Of a stretch of DNA of 64,000 nucleotides, positions 24,357-35,800 are shown piece after piece. The notes under the pieces are model-generated. The model saw nothing but the letters and a program-made list of their open reading frames with translations, was not told where the DNA came from and did no database searches. Each line of letters starts with the position of its first letter. The stretch's first letter is position 1. The position numbers were made by a program, and so were the translations under genes. The DNA is from Artemisia argyi (taxonomy: Eukaryota > Streptophyta > Magnoliopsida > Asterales > Asteraceae), in assembly GCA_030686995.1 (NCBI GenBank), contig CM060704.1, positions 108,754,542-108,818,541 on the forward strand. Reading direction: 5' to 3'.

Positions 24357-24471
24357 TCTTTTTATACCCTCTGAGTTCCTTGGTGCCCACTAAACAAATC
24401 CCATCACTAATCTTGACCATTGGATGTGAAGAAATGATCTCAGCCTTCAAACTTACTTTTGGCGCCAAAAG
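24357..24471 (-). promoter_or_regulatory. LTR B promoter: TATA box with upstream E2F-like palindrome
   Basis: On the minus strand a TATA box (GGTATAAAAAG, 24357-24367) lies about 90 bases downstream of a perfect 16-bp palindrome, CTTTTGGCGCCAAAAG (24456-24471). Each half contains TTTTGGCGC, which fits the E2F site TTTSSCGC. C has the same pair with similar spacing (35379-35496). This implies transcription starts near 24330 and that most of the LTR is downstream of the start site. Confidence 0.55.
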
Positions 24472-24819
24472 TCTTACAGGTAACGTGAGGCGGTTTGGGA
24501 GCAATTAATGCTACTTGGGATGTTGTGGAGGTGGAGGGGACGTGGTGTGAAAGGTGGGGCAAGTTGGGGTGGTGAAACCAGAGAGGTGGAGTGGTTTTGG
24601 TATTGCAGTGGTGTGGTGGAAGGGATAAATAGTGGTGGTGGTATGGTTTTGGAGGGGGTTGACCGTTTGACCCCGTTTAAATATTAAAGGGTGGGCTGGT
24701 TTGTTTGTTGGGCCAGGGGTGTGTGGGCTGGGTAAATTAGGATAGTGGATTGGATTTGGGGTGTAGTTTTGGGTTTATATTAATAATAAGGATCCGTTTG
24801 GTTTAGAAATTTACACAAG

Positions 24820-25300
24820 GACCAAAATTGTAATTTGCTGAAAGTTGAGGGTGGGGTTTTAGCAATTTTCCAAGTTTATAAAAAGGACCATTCATGCCAT
24901 TCTTGAATACCCCGAGGACCATAAATGCATAATTTCCATTTTTAAACTTCCAGGGACCTTTTATGCAAAACTCTCAAACTTCAGGGACCTTTTATGTAAA
25001 ACTCTCAAACTTCAACCAAGGACCATTCCTGCAAAAGATTATAAGTACAAGGACCAAAATTGATTTTCTCAAAGTTTTTAACATCCCAGGAACCATTTAT
25101 GTCAATTTTCTAAAGTAGAGGGACTAAACTTGTAATTTTGTGAAACTTTGCACCAAAGGGCTAAATATGTAACTTTGTGATTAAAAAGGACCTTTGATGA
25201 CTTTTTCAAGTTTTTAGAATTACCAGGGACTAGTTTTGACAACTTTTGAAACTTGAGGGACTGAAACTGCCAATTATGCAAACTTTGTACGTTTTTCATC
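24820..25300 (-). repeat. Degenerate GGGACC repeats at the sense start of LTR B
   Basis: About 12 imperfect units of 30-45 bases with the core (A/G)GGACC or AGGGACT, followed by ATTTATGCAA-like and CTCAAACTT-like words. Two adjacent units at about 24949-25014 are nearly identical. The same kind of units occur in C at about 35900-36220. This is the upstream promoter end of the LTR in sense. Confidence 0.7.
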
Positions 25301-25415
25301 TGTTTTTGCATATTTTGCATTTGAAACATATAAAACATACTTCTAAGATATTTTAAGTATTTTGATGCATATTTGAGTGTTTTTGGATGTTTTGGCGGTT
25401 CAGATTGGTATAAAA

Positions 25416-25439
25416 TGATGAGTATTTAGACACTCATCA
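25416..25439. repeat. Terminal hairpin of LTR B
   Basis: The last 24 bases have arms TGATGAGT and ACTCATCA around an 8-base centre. LTR C ends in the same 24 bases (46470-46493). Confidence 0.8.
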
Positions 25440-25444
25440 GAAGA

Positions 25445-26616
25445 GTAAATGGTACGAGGTGCCTGGGTGTGTTCAGGGGATAGATGGTTGGGTCAGCAAT
25501 TCTAAAGATAGTGCGTGTGTTACCTACAACTCTTTCAGCTTGCATTTTCTCAATGTCTATATTCCAAAACACTTTGTCAGGAAGAATTCTCTTTTGAGGA
25601 ACAAAAATGGCAGAGTGATTGTCATTTGCATAATCATAGTGAAACACAATATTCTTAGCTATGCACTTAGGATCCTTTAATCGTTCATCAAGTTTTGCCC
25701 TAGATCTATCCTCCGCCTCATCAATTTCGTCATAGGATCTCATATCAGGAGGGGCATGGTTAGGTTCAAGAATAGTGTTTGCATCATATAATGCAGGTTG
25801 TGCACCTAAATCAATTCTAAGGCATCTTGCTTTGGGCTTAGAGGCATCCTGTTCACTAAATTCATCACTTAGTTTCCTATGGTTTTGCATCATTTGAGCA
25901 GATTGAATGGTTTGGCCCTGTGTGTACAACTTATCTTCCAATTTATTTTTCAACATTTTGAGTTTTGAGAAATCATTTAGAAGTTTAGTTTCTTTATCTT
26001 TGTATTCAAGTTTGATTGAAGTCAAACCTTTTTGAAACTCTTGTTTTTGTTTGACTGCATGATCCAATTGGTTTTTTAAAGAAACTAACTCCCTTTTCAA
26101 TGTTTCTTGTTTGTAATTGTTTTCAGATATGTAAGTACGCATTTGCCATTCCATTTTCTGCTCACATTCATTCAGCTCAAATTTTGCACGCTGCTCATAA
26201 ATATTTACTTGATCCTTAAGGGTGTTAATTCTAGTAAGCAAGGAATCATCAGGATTGTATATTGTGTGCTCATGTACCTCATGTTCACTAGAGTCAACAG
26301 ACGGCATGTCACTTGGTACAATAGACCGTCCATTGTCATCCACATACATTTCATATGGGATATTATTGGTATATCCCATATCAGTGACGTTTGTGTTGAC
26401 AATATTCTTGAGTTGTACCGAGTCACACACCCCCTGCAAACTTGTAGGATTATTCAGATCAGGATTAAGAGATGTTGGTACCTCAGAGATAGCAGATGTG
26501 ATGGATGAGTCAGGATGCTGTGGAGAGGATGCAGCTGTAGACAGATTAGCCATGAAAATGGTTTGAGCAGTAGGTTCGTCATCTACGTCTGAGTCAAATG
26601 CATCACACTCTTCAAC
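25445..26616 (-). pseudogene. Spacer between gag and protease of A, N-terminal part
   Basis: Continues from gag after the in-frame TAA at 26617-26619. It starts around MANLSTAASSPQHPD, has an acidic linker, a clear coiled coil (INTLKDQVNIYEQRAKFELN and on to about 25930), then DIEKMQAERVV near the B insertion. The frame joins the spacer segment at 19898 once B and one GAAGA copy are removed. This domain is expected in Sireviruses and has no established enzymatic role. Confidence 0.8.
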
Positions 26617-28004
26617 TTAAAAGATATTCGGGTCATTTAGAGCCATGTCCTGAACAGGCTGATCATCCACATCAGCATCAAAGGTGTTCCCATCATTACC
26701 AGCCAGAAAGAGCAGAGCTTCTTCATCCAACACCGTCCCATTCTCTTGCGCCTGCATCAGCAACATCTTGTCCTTGAAGTACTCAGAGTTTTGAGGACGT
26801 TTTGGGCGAGTGCAATTCCTAGCTATATGACCCAACCCTCCGCAGTTATAACACTTAGGCTGCTTAGCTTGTACTTGAAGAGCATTGCCAACTCTGTACT
26901 GCCCATTATCTCTATCAGCATTTCTTTGATTGAAATTTTGTCTTCCCTGCACATTCTGCACCACTACTCTACCATCCTCAATGACTGCCTGATTTTGTGG
27001 ATTAGACGAGGTCCTAAGTTGGTTATTAGTAGATGGAAGTGCAGCCCTGAACTGTTGGACCAATAGAGAAACTTGGTTGGAGGGATTATCAATCATCATG
27101 TCAGTGTGAGAATACCCAGAATCAAGTTGTGTATTCAAAGCAGATGGTAAGGGAGTTGATGATTGACCATTGGTTGGGGTAGACCTGGAAGATGGTTGTG
27201 ATGGTTGAGATTGATCATTTGAAGTTTGGTTAAGTTGTTGAACATTAGAGACAAAAGCAAGAGATTCATTTGATGTTGACGGATTGAGCTTTTCTCGCAT
27301 TAACCGATCATAAGCCGCATGTTTCTCATGTTGTTGGAGATATGCATAGAGTTGTTCATGATTGGTATGCCTGAGACCTTTGTTGAGCTTAACAGCTGTG
27401 ACAAACCTATCCCATTCTGGTGCCATGTTATTCACGAATTTGGAATTAAGCTGTATATTGGGCATTGTCAACTTGATGGCTCTCATATCATTGACCAACT
27501 TGTGAAATCTGACATAATAGTCAGTGATGCTTTCACCTGGGTTCTTTTGAAATGCGCAAATTCATCATATAGCTGAGACTCTCGATCTTCTTTAGTTAAC
27601 TCAGACCCTGCAAGAAGCATTTTCACATTATCCCAGACAGCCTTGGCTTTAGTGTTGTAGTTGATAAGTTTGTAGACATCTTTGGGAAGCCCTTGAATGA
27701 CAATATTCGATGCTCTGATGTCGGCATCATAGCGTTTCTTTTCTTCATCTGACAGTTCATTGTAAGTGCGAGGTCTATCAGGACCAATTACAGCCGGTTG
27801 TTGATCAGTTGCTGCGACCGTGTCTCTAGTAGAAGCCATTTGAAAGGGTCCCTCATCGATGGACTTCAAAATGTTGACTCCATTTTCCTTACCTAGACAA
27901 TAGAGATGAATCCTTTGTGCCCATGATTCATAGTCAGTTCTGTCCAACATCGGAGGTCGGGTGTCGGACCCAGCAGCTTGAATGTCATCAGAGGATGTCG
28001 ACAT
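26617..28004 (-). pseudogene. Gag of A
   Basis: Starts at the ATG at 28004-28002 (MSTSSDDIQAAGSD). It has the copia Gag core: YESWAQRIHLYCLG, then SKFVNNMAPEWDRFVTAV. The nucleocapsid knuckle CYNCGGLGHIARNC (C-X2-C-X4-H-X4-C) lies near 26840. Compared with E's gag, one base is missing near 27550 (FKR... instead of FKMNPGES), which shifts the frame. The product is also cut by the TAA at 26617. In an active copy Gag would form particles and bind the element RNA. Confidence 0.92.
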
Positions 28005-28735
28005 CACAAAGTAGAAACTACCACACCGCAGAATAGGAGATACTCGCAATAAGGTGCACAAGTCGCAGAGATAGTAAACCGCAAATAGACCTAACCGCGG
28101 GAATTAAGAATCGCAGATAGGTTAACCACAATGAACTATGACCGCAAGACACTAACCGCAGAGTGTAGCAAACCGCAGAGTAATCTAACCGCAAATAAAG
28201 CAAACCGCAGACTATTCAAACCGCAAGTAAAGTTAACCGCAAAGAACTAGTCGCAAACCACTTAACCGCAGAAAGCTAATCACAGTGAGCTAAACGCAGA
28301 GCACTTAACCGCAGAACCTAAACGCAATGAACTAGCCGCAGATGACTTAACCGCATGAGCTAATCGCAGAGACAAAAATCCAAAACTGTCACTTTCCTTG
28401 CGATTTGTTTGTATTCCCAAAATAGTAATCGCAGTCAAACTAACCACAGATATCAGAAACTAAACATAGGCAAGCAATGGAACAGTAGACTTAACCGCAA
28501 CATAGAAATCCGCCCAAAATAAAATCCAAACTTCAAATAGATTAAAGATATGGTAACACTAACTAAAACACAATGTTCTACAAACACCAATGAACATAAA
28601 AGTACATCACTAACATGTTAAACAACACTAGAAAGATCAAACAAAGATGGTTTACAAGAAAGTTACACCAAACTCACAAAACTACACAAAACCACATCAA
28701 ATCCAATTCTACAAGGCCTTAAGATGAAACCTTGA
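28005..28735 (-). repeat. Leader of A with an AACCGCAGA motif array
   Basis: The untranslated leader between PBS and gag. From about 28025 to 28510 it has about 25 copies of TAACCGCAGA-like words (sense TCTGCGGTTA) at 10-25 base spacing. The part nearest the PBS (28510-28735) lacks them. It matches in position, but not in motif, the arrays of E and D. Confidence 0.8.
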
Positions 28736-28747
28736 CTCTTGATACCA
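28736..28747 (-). other. Primer-binding site of A
   Basis: Sense TGGTATCAAGAG, two bases inside the 5' LTR; the eight leading bases match the initiator-methionine tRNA site. Confidence 0.85.
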
Positions 28748-28749
28748 AT

Positions 28750-29101
28750 TGTAGAATACTAATTAAGTTGGAAACATGATTCCTTGTGGTTTGTGTGTGG
28801 CGTTGGAATTAAAAGAAGGAGAGGGAGAGTGGAACCTTGAGAGAAAAGAGAATGTTAGATTGAGATTAAGTAAAGGTCCAACCCTCTCCACATGTGGAGA
28901 GGGGTATTTATACTTACACTACAAACGCCCACACCCGGGCTGTGGATTAGGTATACAGTGGGTAAAGACCTGTCCTTCTTCCACGGTGTTACTTATACTT
29001 ATACTAACTAACTAATATATAAACTAACTACGAGCTAACTAAAATGCTATTACATCAATTAGGTGACCGAGTATTCTATAGGAATAATTGTATTCCTAAC
29101 A
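28750..29101 (-). repeat. 5' LTR of A
   Basis: 352 bp with TG...CA ends. A minus-strand TATA box (AGTATAAATACCCC) is at about 28903-28917. The outer flank TTGGT (29102-29106) matches 7651-7655. Confidence 0.93.
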
Positions 29102-29106
29102 TTGGT

Positions 29107-29356
29107 ACTACCATAGTTATTGGAAGGATTGTTGTTGAAAGTACGGTGAGAGGGTGGACAGAGAGGGTGGACCGTTTCGTTGGTAATGATTAGGTAGATT
29201 GGAAGAATTGTTTTGGGGCATGTTTTGGTTTTGTTTCCACCTAAGGTTCGGGTGATTTTTCCAAGAGGGGTTGTAGGAATCATCGTAAGGGTTTGGCTCG
29301 GTTTTGAAAGTGTACCACGTGTCTCCCGCTTCTTGGCCAAATATAGAACTCGACAA
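29107..29356 (-). pseudogene. Gag fragment of gypsy element I, upstream of the A insertion
   Basis: Contains YNPSWKNHPNLRWKQNQN, the well-known Gag motif of plant Athila/Tat elements. The frame changes once between this motif and the A insertion point; the second frame (NNNPSNNYGSTN) reads on into 7650. So this and 6573-7650 are two halves of one decayed gag ORF. No gag is recognisable to the right of 29356, so the N-terminus is missing or replaced. Confidence 0.75.
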
Positions 29357-30800
29357 GGACTAGGGCTATTGTGCTCGACTTCTAAGGGTCTTAGGGACTT
29401 AGTACTACAGAATAGGTGAGGTAAAGAAGAGAGGGGAGTTTTGATTCGAAATGGTGAGAGTTTGGGAGGTATTTATACGGTATCGAGTGGTATATGTGTC
29501 AAATTAGGCTGCTAGGTGTCGGGGGGGGGGGGGGGGGGCTGAGTGAGAGCAGCTAGGGGTTGATGAGGAGGCACTATATGGTGACTATGGTGGGCTAGAA
29601 CTAGGTAGGGGCTGTAGGGAAGTGTTTGTGGTATGTGTTTTGCCGCGGCTGAAATGGTACACAAGTAGGTGATGCACCTACTTGTGTGCTACCTAAGTGG
29701 TTGGTAGCTTATGCCTAGAAGGTGTACAAAGTGCTAGGGTGCTTGCTTAAGGTGCTTGAGGTGCTTAGGTTTAGGTTAGAACTAGTTATGGTTTGGTTTT
29801 TACCTAGTTTTGTCTAGTGAGAGATTTAGGTTTAGCTTAGGGTTTAATGCCTAGATTAGGGTCCTATGAGTGTTTTGTGACTAATATTAAGTCCTAGGAG
29901 GCTTATATTAAGTGGTACGTGGTAGCTTATGGTAAAGATTTGGGAAGGTTTAACCTTGTTTCCGGGAAGTTATGACCTAGTTAGGTTTTTTTGCTTATGA
30001 GACTTGTACCTTAGTTCTAGGGAGTTGTACTAGGGTCTAGTGAGTCTAAGATATCCTATAGTTGCTAATGTAGCTCATACCTAAGCTTTGAACACTTTCA
30101 AACTAGTTTAGATAAGCAATTAGGGTTTTAAAGATAACCGTAAACACATAGGTGCAATTAGGGTTTTCTGATGAGTATAGTGTATTAGATTGATAGTTTA
30201 CTTACTGAAAATGTGTTTAAAACCTAGAATTGACATACCGGGATGTTTACATGATGTAAACATAGTGGTGGTTAGCATAGGTGGATACGTGAGCTTGTCT
30301 AGAGGTCATATAAGTAATAGTGATATAGTAAAGCAAAAATATCACTCAAGAAATAGCTATCGGCATATCTAACCTAGATAGTGCTTATTGAGGGCCTAAG
30401 TTAAGTTAGTTAGGCTTAGCTAACCTATGGGGAGATAGTGGGAAAGTCAGTAGGGAAATTAGTGGGTTGCTACAACTAAGGATGACAAAACTTAACTGGA
30501 ATAAGCAGTCATATCTTCAAAACATGAGATACCTAATTCGATTTGTAAGTTTATAAACACTAAATTCGAACAGATTCAAATTTATTGGAGTTAAACAAAG
30601 TAAACCGGCAACTGCATAATTAGAAGTTTTATTTTTTTTTTACAGATTTTTGGTGTTGTTGATTGGTGTATGTTTGAAGATTTTTATTTTGGTCTTATGA
30701 CATGTTATGAATTAATTCAAGTTTAAGATCTTGATTTTTATTGGTGCGTAGCTATCTTAATTAAAGGTTTTTTGTTTCACCTGTTCTTAAATTCCGCCAA
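29357..30800. other. Unassigned DNA
   Basis: No coding frame is recognised. A minus-strand TATA-like box (CCGTATAAATACC, about 29469-29481) suggests an LTR or gene promoter reading toward the gag fragment. There is an 18-base G run at 29521-29538. A perfect 13-bp stem with a 3-base loop lies at 29659-29687 (ACACAAGTAGGTG/CACCTACTTGTGT). The rest, rich in words like gtgcttag, shows nothing I can name. Confidence 0.4.
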
Positions 30801-31211
30801 CTGTACCTGACTTCTATACGCTCGGCGTGTTTTAAAAATGCATCAGATGGACCGCGAGTATCTAGGAAATGTTGAGGTATGCGAATCTTTGATCGTTTTC
30901 TTGAATATCCAAATCTTTTATCGTTTTCTTGAATCTCAAAATTATGTGGAATTACGTTAATTAAGAATTATACACAAACGTGATTAAGGTTTTTGTAAGA
31001 TGCTGTGAATTAGCTGATGCATGTGTTTGATTGGGGGATTAGACTTGAAATTTGTTTTTCTAAATAAATATATGGCTACCGATCCCCGGGTGTGGTATTT
31101 TTAGTTTATAGGGAATTTGATAGTCGTTTGGGTTTGAATCCTATGAAGGTGTTTGGGATTATTTAATATATCGGTTATAAACTAAAAATATACATCTCGT
31201 ACGTGGTTCAG

Positions 31212-31700
31212 GCTTTTGAAAGGTCCTGCGAGCGGTCGTGAAAGCTCAATGCAACACGGCATACCATACATTCCCACCACTGTTGGCGTACAAGGTAGTA
31301 ACTATATCTGTAAGTATATTTCCACTTCATTATTCAGCTCTGTTAAGAGGTTTTGGACTTTTGGCTGTCGTTATTTTTTTTGTGTTGTAGCGAGTTGTCT
31401 GGTGCCTGATGTGTTTGCTGCTGATATCGGTGTCGCTCAAAATGTCGCCATTCAATATCCTCCATCTGAAGGGCCGACTGATGTATTTAATACCGCTGGA
31501 CGTCAAACTTCATTTGCGGCGCCTGTTGGTGTTAATGCTCCAACGACAGCCACATGTTCGATTCTTTCTATTGTCAACAGGTCAAAATCTCACGGTGTCT
31601 TCCAAGCCTCACGTATTTGTTTCTATTCAGCCATCAGTTGGTATTATGGGTATATATATAACCGAAAAGGGTCTAGGTATTATGGGTATATTTAGCTATC
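31212..31700 (+). pseudogene. Possible relic of a spliced gene, unknown product
   Basis: The best gene-like signal in the window that is not LTR-element sequence. A stretch after ...gtggttcag (31209-31211) reads LLKGPASGRESSMQHGIPYI up to a donor CAAG/GTAGTA at 31294/31295. An acceptor with a strong T-run (ttttttttgtgttgtag) ends at 31390, and the next stretch continues in phase with CLVPDVFAADIGVAQNVA and more. The intron would be 96 bp. A further donor-like GTATGC after 30878 and an acceptor-like tttgcag near 32330 could mark other exons. I do not recognise the protein. No complete start-to-stop model exists, so I treat it as a fragment, perhaps carried by a transposon. Confidence 0.35.
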
Positions 31701-32810
31701 GTTGCTTACACTTCTTTTTGGTCAAAGTTCACTATCAGTGGGTCAAGGTATATTCAGGCGCGCCACCATATATCTCTGATATTTATTTTTGAAGAAAGTC
31801 TGGTGCTTGCTTAATTTAAAGAAGTAGCAATCCTGAACATGATTATCCATTTATTTTGATTATTGTAGAAGGGTTGTATCAATGATTTACATGAAACTGT
31901 TTATGTACGTGCTAAATGTAGAGTAAATAAGCACTTACAAGTATTATTTTTCGATCAACATAAGTCTGTTTAAAGGAAATAGATTGATTTATTAAAATTA
32001 TTAGATGTAAAAAGTGGTGTAAATAGAGTGGGTTGTAAAGGTATAATGCTACTTATGCGTGAATCTTATATATTTTGTATTTGTATAAGGCCAAATTGAG
32101 CAATGGATTGACTCCTCTTCATTTGTGATTCACACTGATTTGAGGGGTTGGACCTCTCCTGGACTCGGATATGGCAATTACATCAAACATGTTAGTTACT
32201 TCTACCATTCTACGGATATTTCATTTATTTGTATGGTCTTCAAGGGTATGCTTCAGGGATATGGCTCAGGGGCATGTTGATGCATGCTTTTCGTAAATTA
32301 AACCTTATAGTAAACCAAATTACATTTGCAGGTGTATATCCCGCGGATTTTGATTTCGTTTGACGGATGTTGAGGGGCAGAAACATCTGACAACATGTTA
32401 TGGCAACGATCATACATACTGGTGCTATGAGAAACGAAGTCGAACTGCAAACACGTTTCAAAGTTAGAGACTTGAAGGATAAGTCTATCTTTTACAGATT
32501 TTTACGCTCAAATTTCATTTAATTTTTTCTACTCCTAATGATACCATGTGCTCTTTCATCACTAGATGTTGGAGTAGTACCAGAATCTTTAATCTCAAAT
32601 TAAAGATCTTCGAAAGGGGCAACTGACTTCTTCTCAGTCCCTTCAATTTGGCTGCCAACGCAACATATTCCATTAGACACACAAGCTAGAGCTTTGATGT
32701 ACAGAGAAAAAGAAGAAAACCAGAAAATTCGAGAAAAACGGTTACATGTGCACCTAGAAACGCGTAAGGAACTTTTTTTATTTTGTTTTAATTGAATGTG
32801 ATGCAAGTAT
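31701..32810. other. Unassigned DNA left of LTR C
   Basis: AT-rich with no supported gene. It may include a further exon-like piece near 32332-32460 (after tttgcag). The sequence ends at the left edge of LTR C. Confidence 0.35.
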
Positions 32811-35800
32811 TGATCGGTCTCGAAATGGTCAACTTAAAGTCAACCACGGATGTGGTTAAGTAAAGTCAAATAACTCAGGCCAATGCTTCGTGGAATACAG
32901 TATTTCCTCGGGTCGTTAAATCCCAACGAGGCGTGCAATTGTAATACAACGAATCTGTGATCGGGTGATTTTGAACAGGAAAAAGGTGTTAATGATTAAT
33001 ACTAAGGAATTTAAATGAAAATAACTTAAATAAGCTATAACAACAATTAATGGAAACCAAATTACTTAAAAACGTTTAAAAATTAAAAACGCGTACGTTA
33101 TATTTAAAATTACGTTAACGTACAAAATAAAACGTGAATTCTGTCCAATATAAATCCCACGGATGTGAAAATTATATTTTTGGAATCCAAATGATAAAAG
33201 AAAATTATTGGAAAAAGAAAATTATTTTTTAGACTATTTATTTAATTATTATTAATTAAAAACTATATATTAATTATTTAAAATAATTTAAATTATAATA
33301 ATTACTAGATGAACAGTGAAAATTACAAAACTTTTTCTAAAATTACTTTATTATATCAGGAAACTAGGAAAAATATAACAAAGCTAAAATGCTTATAAAT
33401 AAGCTGAATAATAAGCTATTTAAGATTAATAAGCTAAATGGGACAAACATTACTATATAAATAACCAAGGGAAAATAAAACACTAAGATACACCCAGCCC
33501 AGATGGTGCATAGGTTCCGTTTGGTTTTGCACTTAGTGACCAAGAGGCCCACCATTGGCACTTTTCTCTTTTTATTTTTCTTTTCAATTTTAACTTTACA
33601 GAACTACTTAACACTGATTTTAACAAACTTTAATAAAGGAAAACTTTTTAAAACTTTAAAATAAGCTTTGTTTGAGCTTATTAGCTCAACGGTTAAGCAA
33701 AATAAGCTTTAACAAGGATTTTGAAACTGAAAAGCTATCTAAATAAGCTACCAACTGAACATTAAAGGCTAAATAAGCTATAAGGCACCGATATTAACAC
33801 AAGTAAGCTAAAAAGGACTAATGAGCACAAATGAATAAGCTTATAAGCACAATAAGCAAATCCAAACCAAACTGAGAACTAAAGCAGGCCACAAGGGCTA
33901 ACTACAGGTCTTGACTGAGCTTATCAAATAGGCTTAAGGATATGAAATAAGCACTGATCCTACAAGTTCATCTATTGACCTTCCCAAAAAGCCAAAAAGC
34001 TTAAAGTGGGACCCACTAAGGAGCTCTTAATAAGCTTGTGAAAATGAGGCAGGTAGCCTGCTTTATTTGGTGCAGGGGAGGTCTATATGAAGCAGGCCAA
34101 AAGCAAGGGTCAAATAAGCAAAAATATTCATAATAAAGCTGAGCTTCCAAAGATTAAGAGTCAACAAAGCTAAAAAGCTAACTCCTATTATTGAGATCAA
34201 GAAAAATCCTAACAAAAAGTGATTTCTACCAAGGTATGCAATTTTTGACTTTTTGTAATTGAGACTTAGTTTGACCTTATTGAGATTCTGATGCTTCCTA
34301 CTGACTTAATATGATGTAAATAGGTGTAATTAAACTAAATTAAGCAATAATAACTACTAATGAAATTGTATGCATGATTGAGAAACCAAGAAAACTAAAA
34401 GTGACTATAATATGATGGATTAAAGAGATTTTTGACTATTTCACAAAGGAACCTTGGTTTTTATGATTGAACTGAGATAATATGAACTAAAACAACTTGT
34501 TTGAACCAAAACTAATACCAATAACAAGCCTGAACATAGATTTGCATGCAAATCCAAATAGTCCTTTATCTACTAGTTTACATTACAACTATGATTTTTT
34601 TAACTATAACCTACTGTTTTTAACCTTAAAACAGATTAAGCAAACTAATTTGAAGCTAAATAATCATTAAAATGCATCTAATAACAACAGTAACTAGAAC
34701 AGGCATTTTAAGCTAATTTAGGCAGTATAATAAAACAAACTTGAGCAATACCAGATTAAATGAATAACTGAGATCATAATAACATCAAGTCAACTTAAAT
34801 CAACTAGATTAACCTTAAAGAGCACAGATAAGCACAAAATAAGCACTGAAACAGTGATAAGCAAAAATTGACAAATTTGCTCCTAATTGATCCTGAGCAA
34901 GTCCAAGGTATCCAGGGCTCAAACACACAAGCGATTCACTCCCCATAGAGTTCTAAACTAGGGAAATCCTTAATTTACCCTGCTCCTTGATTCAATCTTC
35001 ATATACACTGATTTTTTATTTTTCATTGATTTTTCTTATATTTTTAGTAATTATGAGATTTAGGAGTACAACTTATTTGAACACCTTAGAAACTTAAGAA
35101 AGCTTATACATGAGCCTAAATGAGCTTAAAGCATAACCAAATAACATCTTTTAACAATTATATGTGAATTTTGAGGTTTTAAAGGAAAATTGTTAAAAAC
35201 TGAAATTGAACTGAGGACATGAAATTGAGATGATATAAAGTTGATTTTACACTAGTAAAACATATTACAAGCTTATTTAACTAAGAAATACAACTGGGAA
35301 ATGAAATTACACTAAAACGACTTGTTCAACTAAAACTACACTAATTAACTACTACTTTCTTCTTTCTCATTCTCTTCTCTTTTATAGATGATTATAAGAG
35401 TTCCAGGTGTCCCTCTGAATGTTTCCCACTTGTATTTTGAGCCTTTGGATCAATCAAAACAATCTTGGCCTTCAAATTAGTTTTTGGCGCCGAAAGTCCC
35501 ATGGGGTAGGTTGGGGCAGTTTCTGAGCATTAAATGGTTATTGGTTGGTTGTAGAGGTGGAGGGGACAAGTAGGGTGAGTACGGGTGGTCTAGGAGGTGG
35601 TGGTGTCAAGTTGCAGGTGGAAGTGGTGTTATAAAACGTGGTGACCCCTGGATTAAACCCAGGTGTTTGGGTTTAGTTATTGTTTGGCTAGGTGTGGGAG
35701 TAGGGGAGACAGGTGGAGGGAGTAGCAGGAGGTGGAAGGAGGAAGGGGAATAAGAGGTTGACCAGGGGTTTGACCTTGGTAATATTAAACGTGGGTTTTG

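Larger units (their letters stand above)
19904..25439 (-). mobile_element. B: solo LTR of a Tat-like gypsy element inside A
   Basis: 5,536 bp, bounded by TGATTCC at the left and ...CTCATCA at the right, with perfect duplication GAAGA (19899-19903, 25440-25444). Removing it and one duplication restores A's spacer reading frame. C is a second copy (32811-36221 plus 46290-46493), and its PPT shows the LTR is on the minus strand. It is very AT-rich and lacks protein-coding frames. It carries ACGT-rich words near 20160-20400, many AATAAGC words (about 21170-22960), a tRNA-like module, a promoter and GGGACC repeats, listed separately. 22960-24250 and 19904-20150 show nothing more specific. The Tat lineage is inferred from the LTR start and from C's PPT. 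Confidence 0.88.
7656..29101 (-). mobile_element. Element A: complete Sirevirus-type copia element with two nested solo LTRs
   Basis: Both ends are seen: 352-bp LTRs at 28750-29101 (5') and 7656-8007 (3'), flanked by the perfect duplication TTGGT (7651-7655 and 29102-29106). Without the nested G and B LTRs it is about 12.4 kb. Sense order is PBS, leader array, gag, coiled-coil spacer, protease, integrase, RT, RNase H, a 2.9-kb non-coding tail and PPT. This is the Sirevirus (SIRE/Maximus) plan. Coding is dead: in-frame stops at 26617, 18646, 16860, 12365 and 11264, a one-base gag deletion, and an integrase C-terminal deletion. LTRs differ at about 10 positions (about 3%). There is no envelope-like ORF. 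Confidence 0.93.

Noticed and set aside
24317..24508. 63-codon frame starting with a hydrophobic, signal-peptide-like stretch in LTR B
   Set aside because: It lies over the TATA box and E2F-like site of the LTR on the opposite strand and has no counterpart in C.
29521..29538. G18 run as a structured G-quadruplex regulatory element
   Set aside because: A plain homopolymer of this length is commonly replication slippage or an assembly artefact, with no conserved copy to compare.
31757..31766. GGCGCGCC site as a vector or cloning scar
   Set aside because: A single 8-base site in plant-like sequence with no vector flanks; chance is sufficient.
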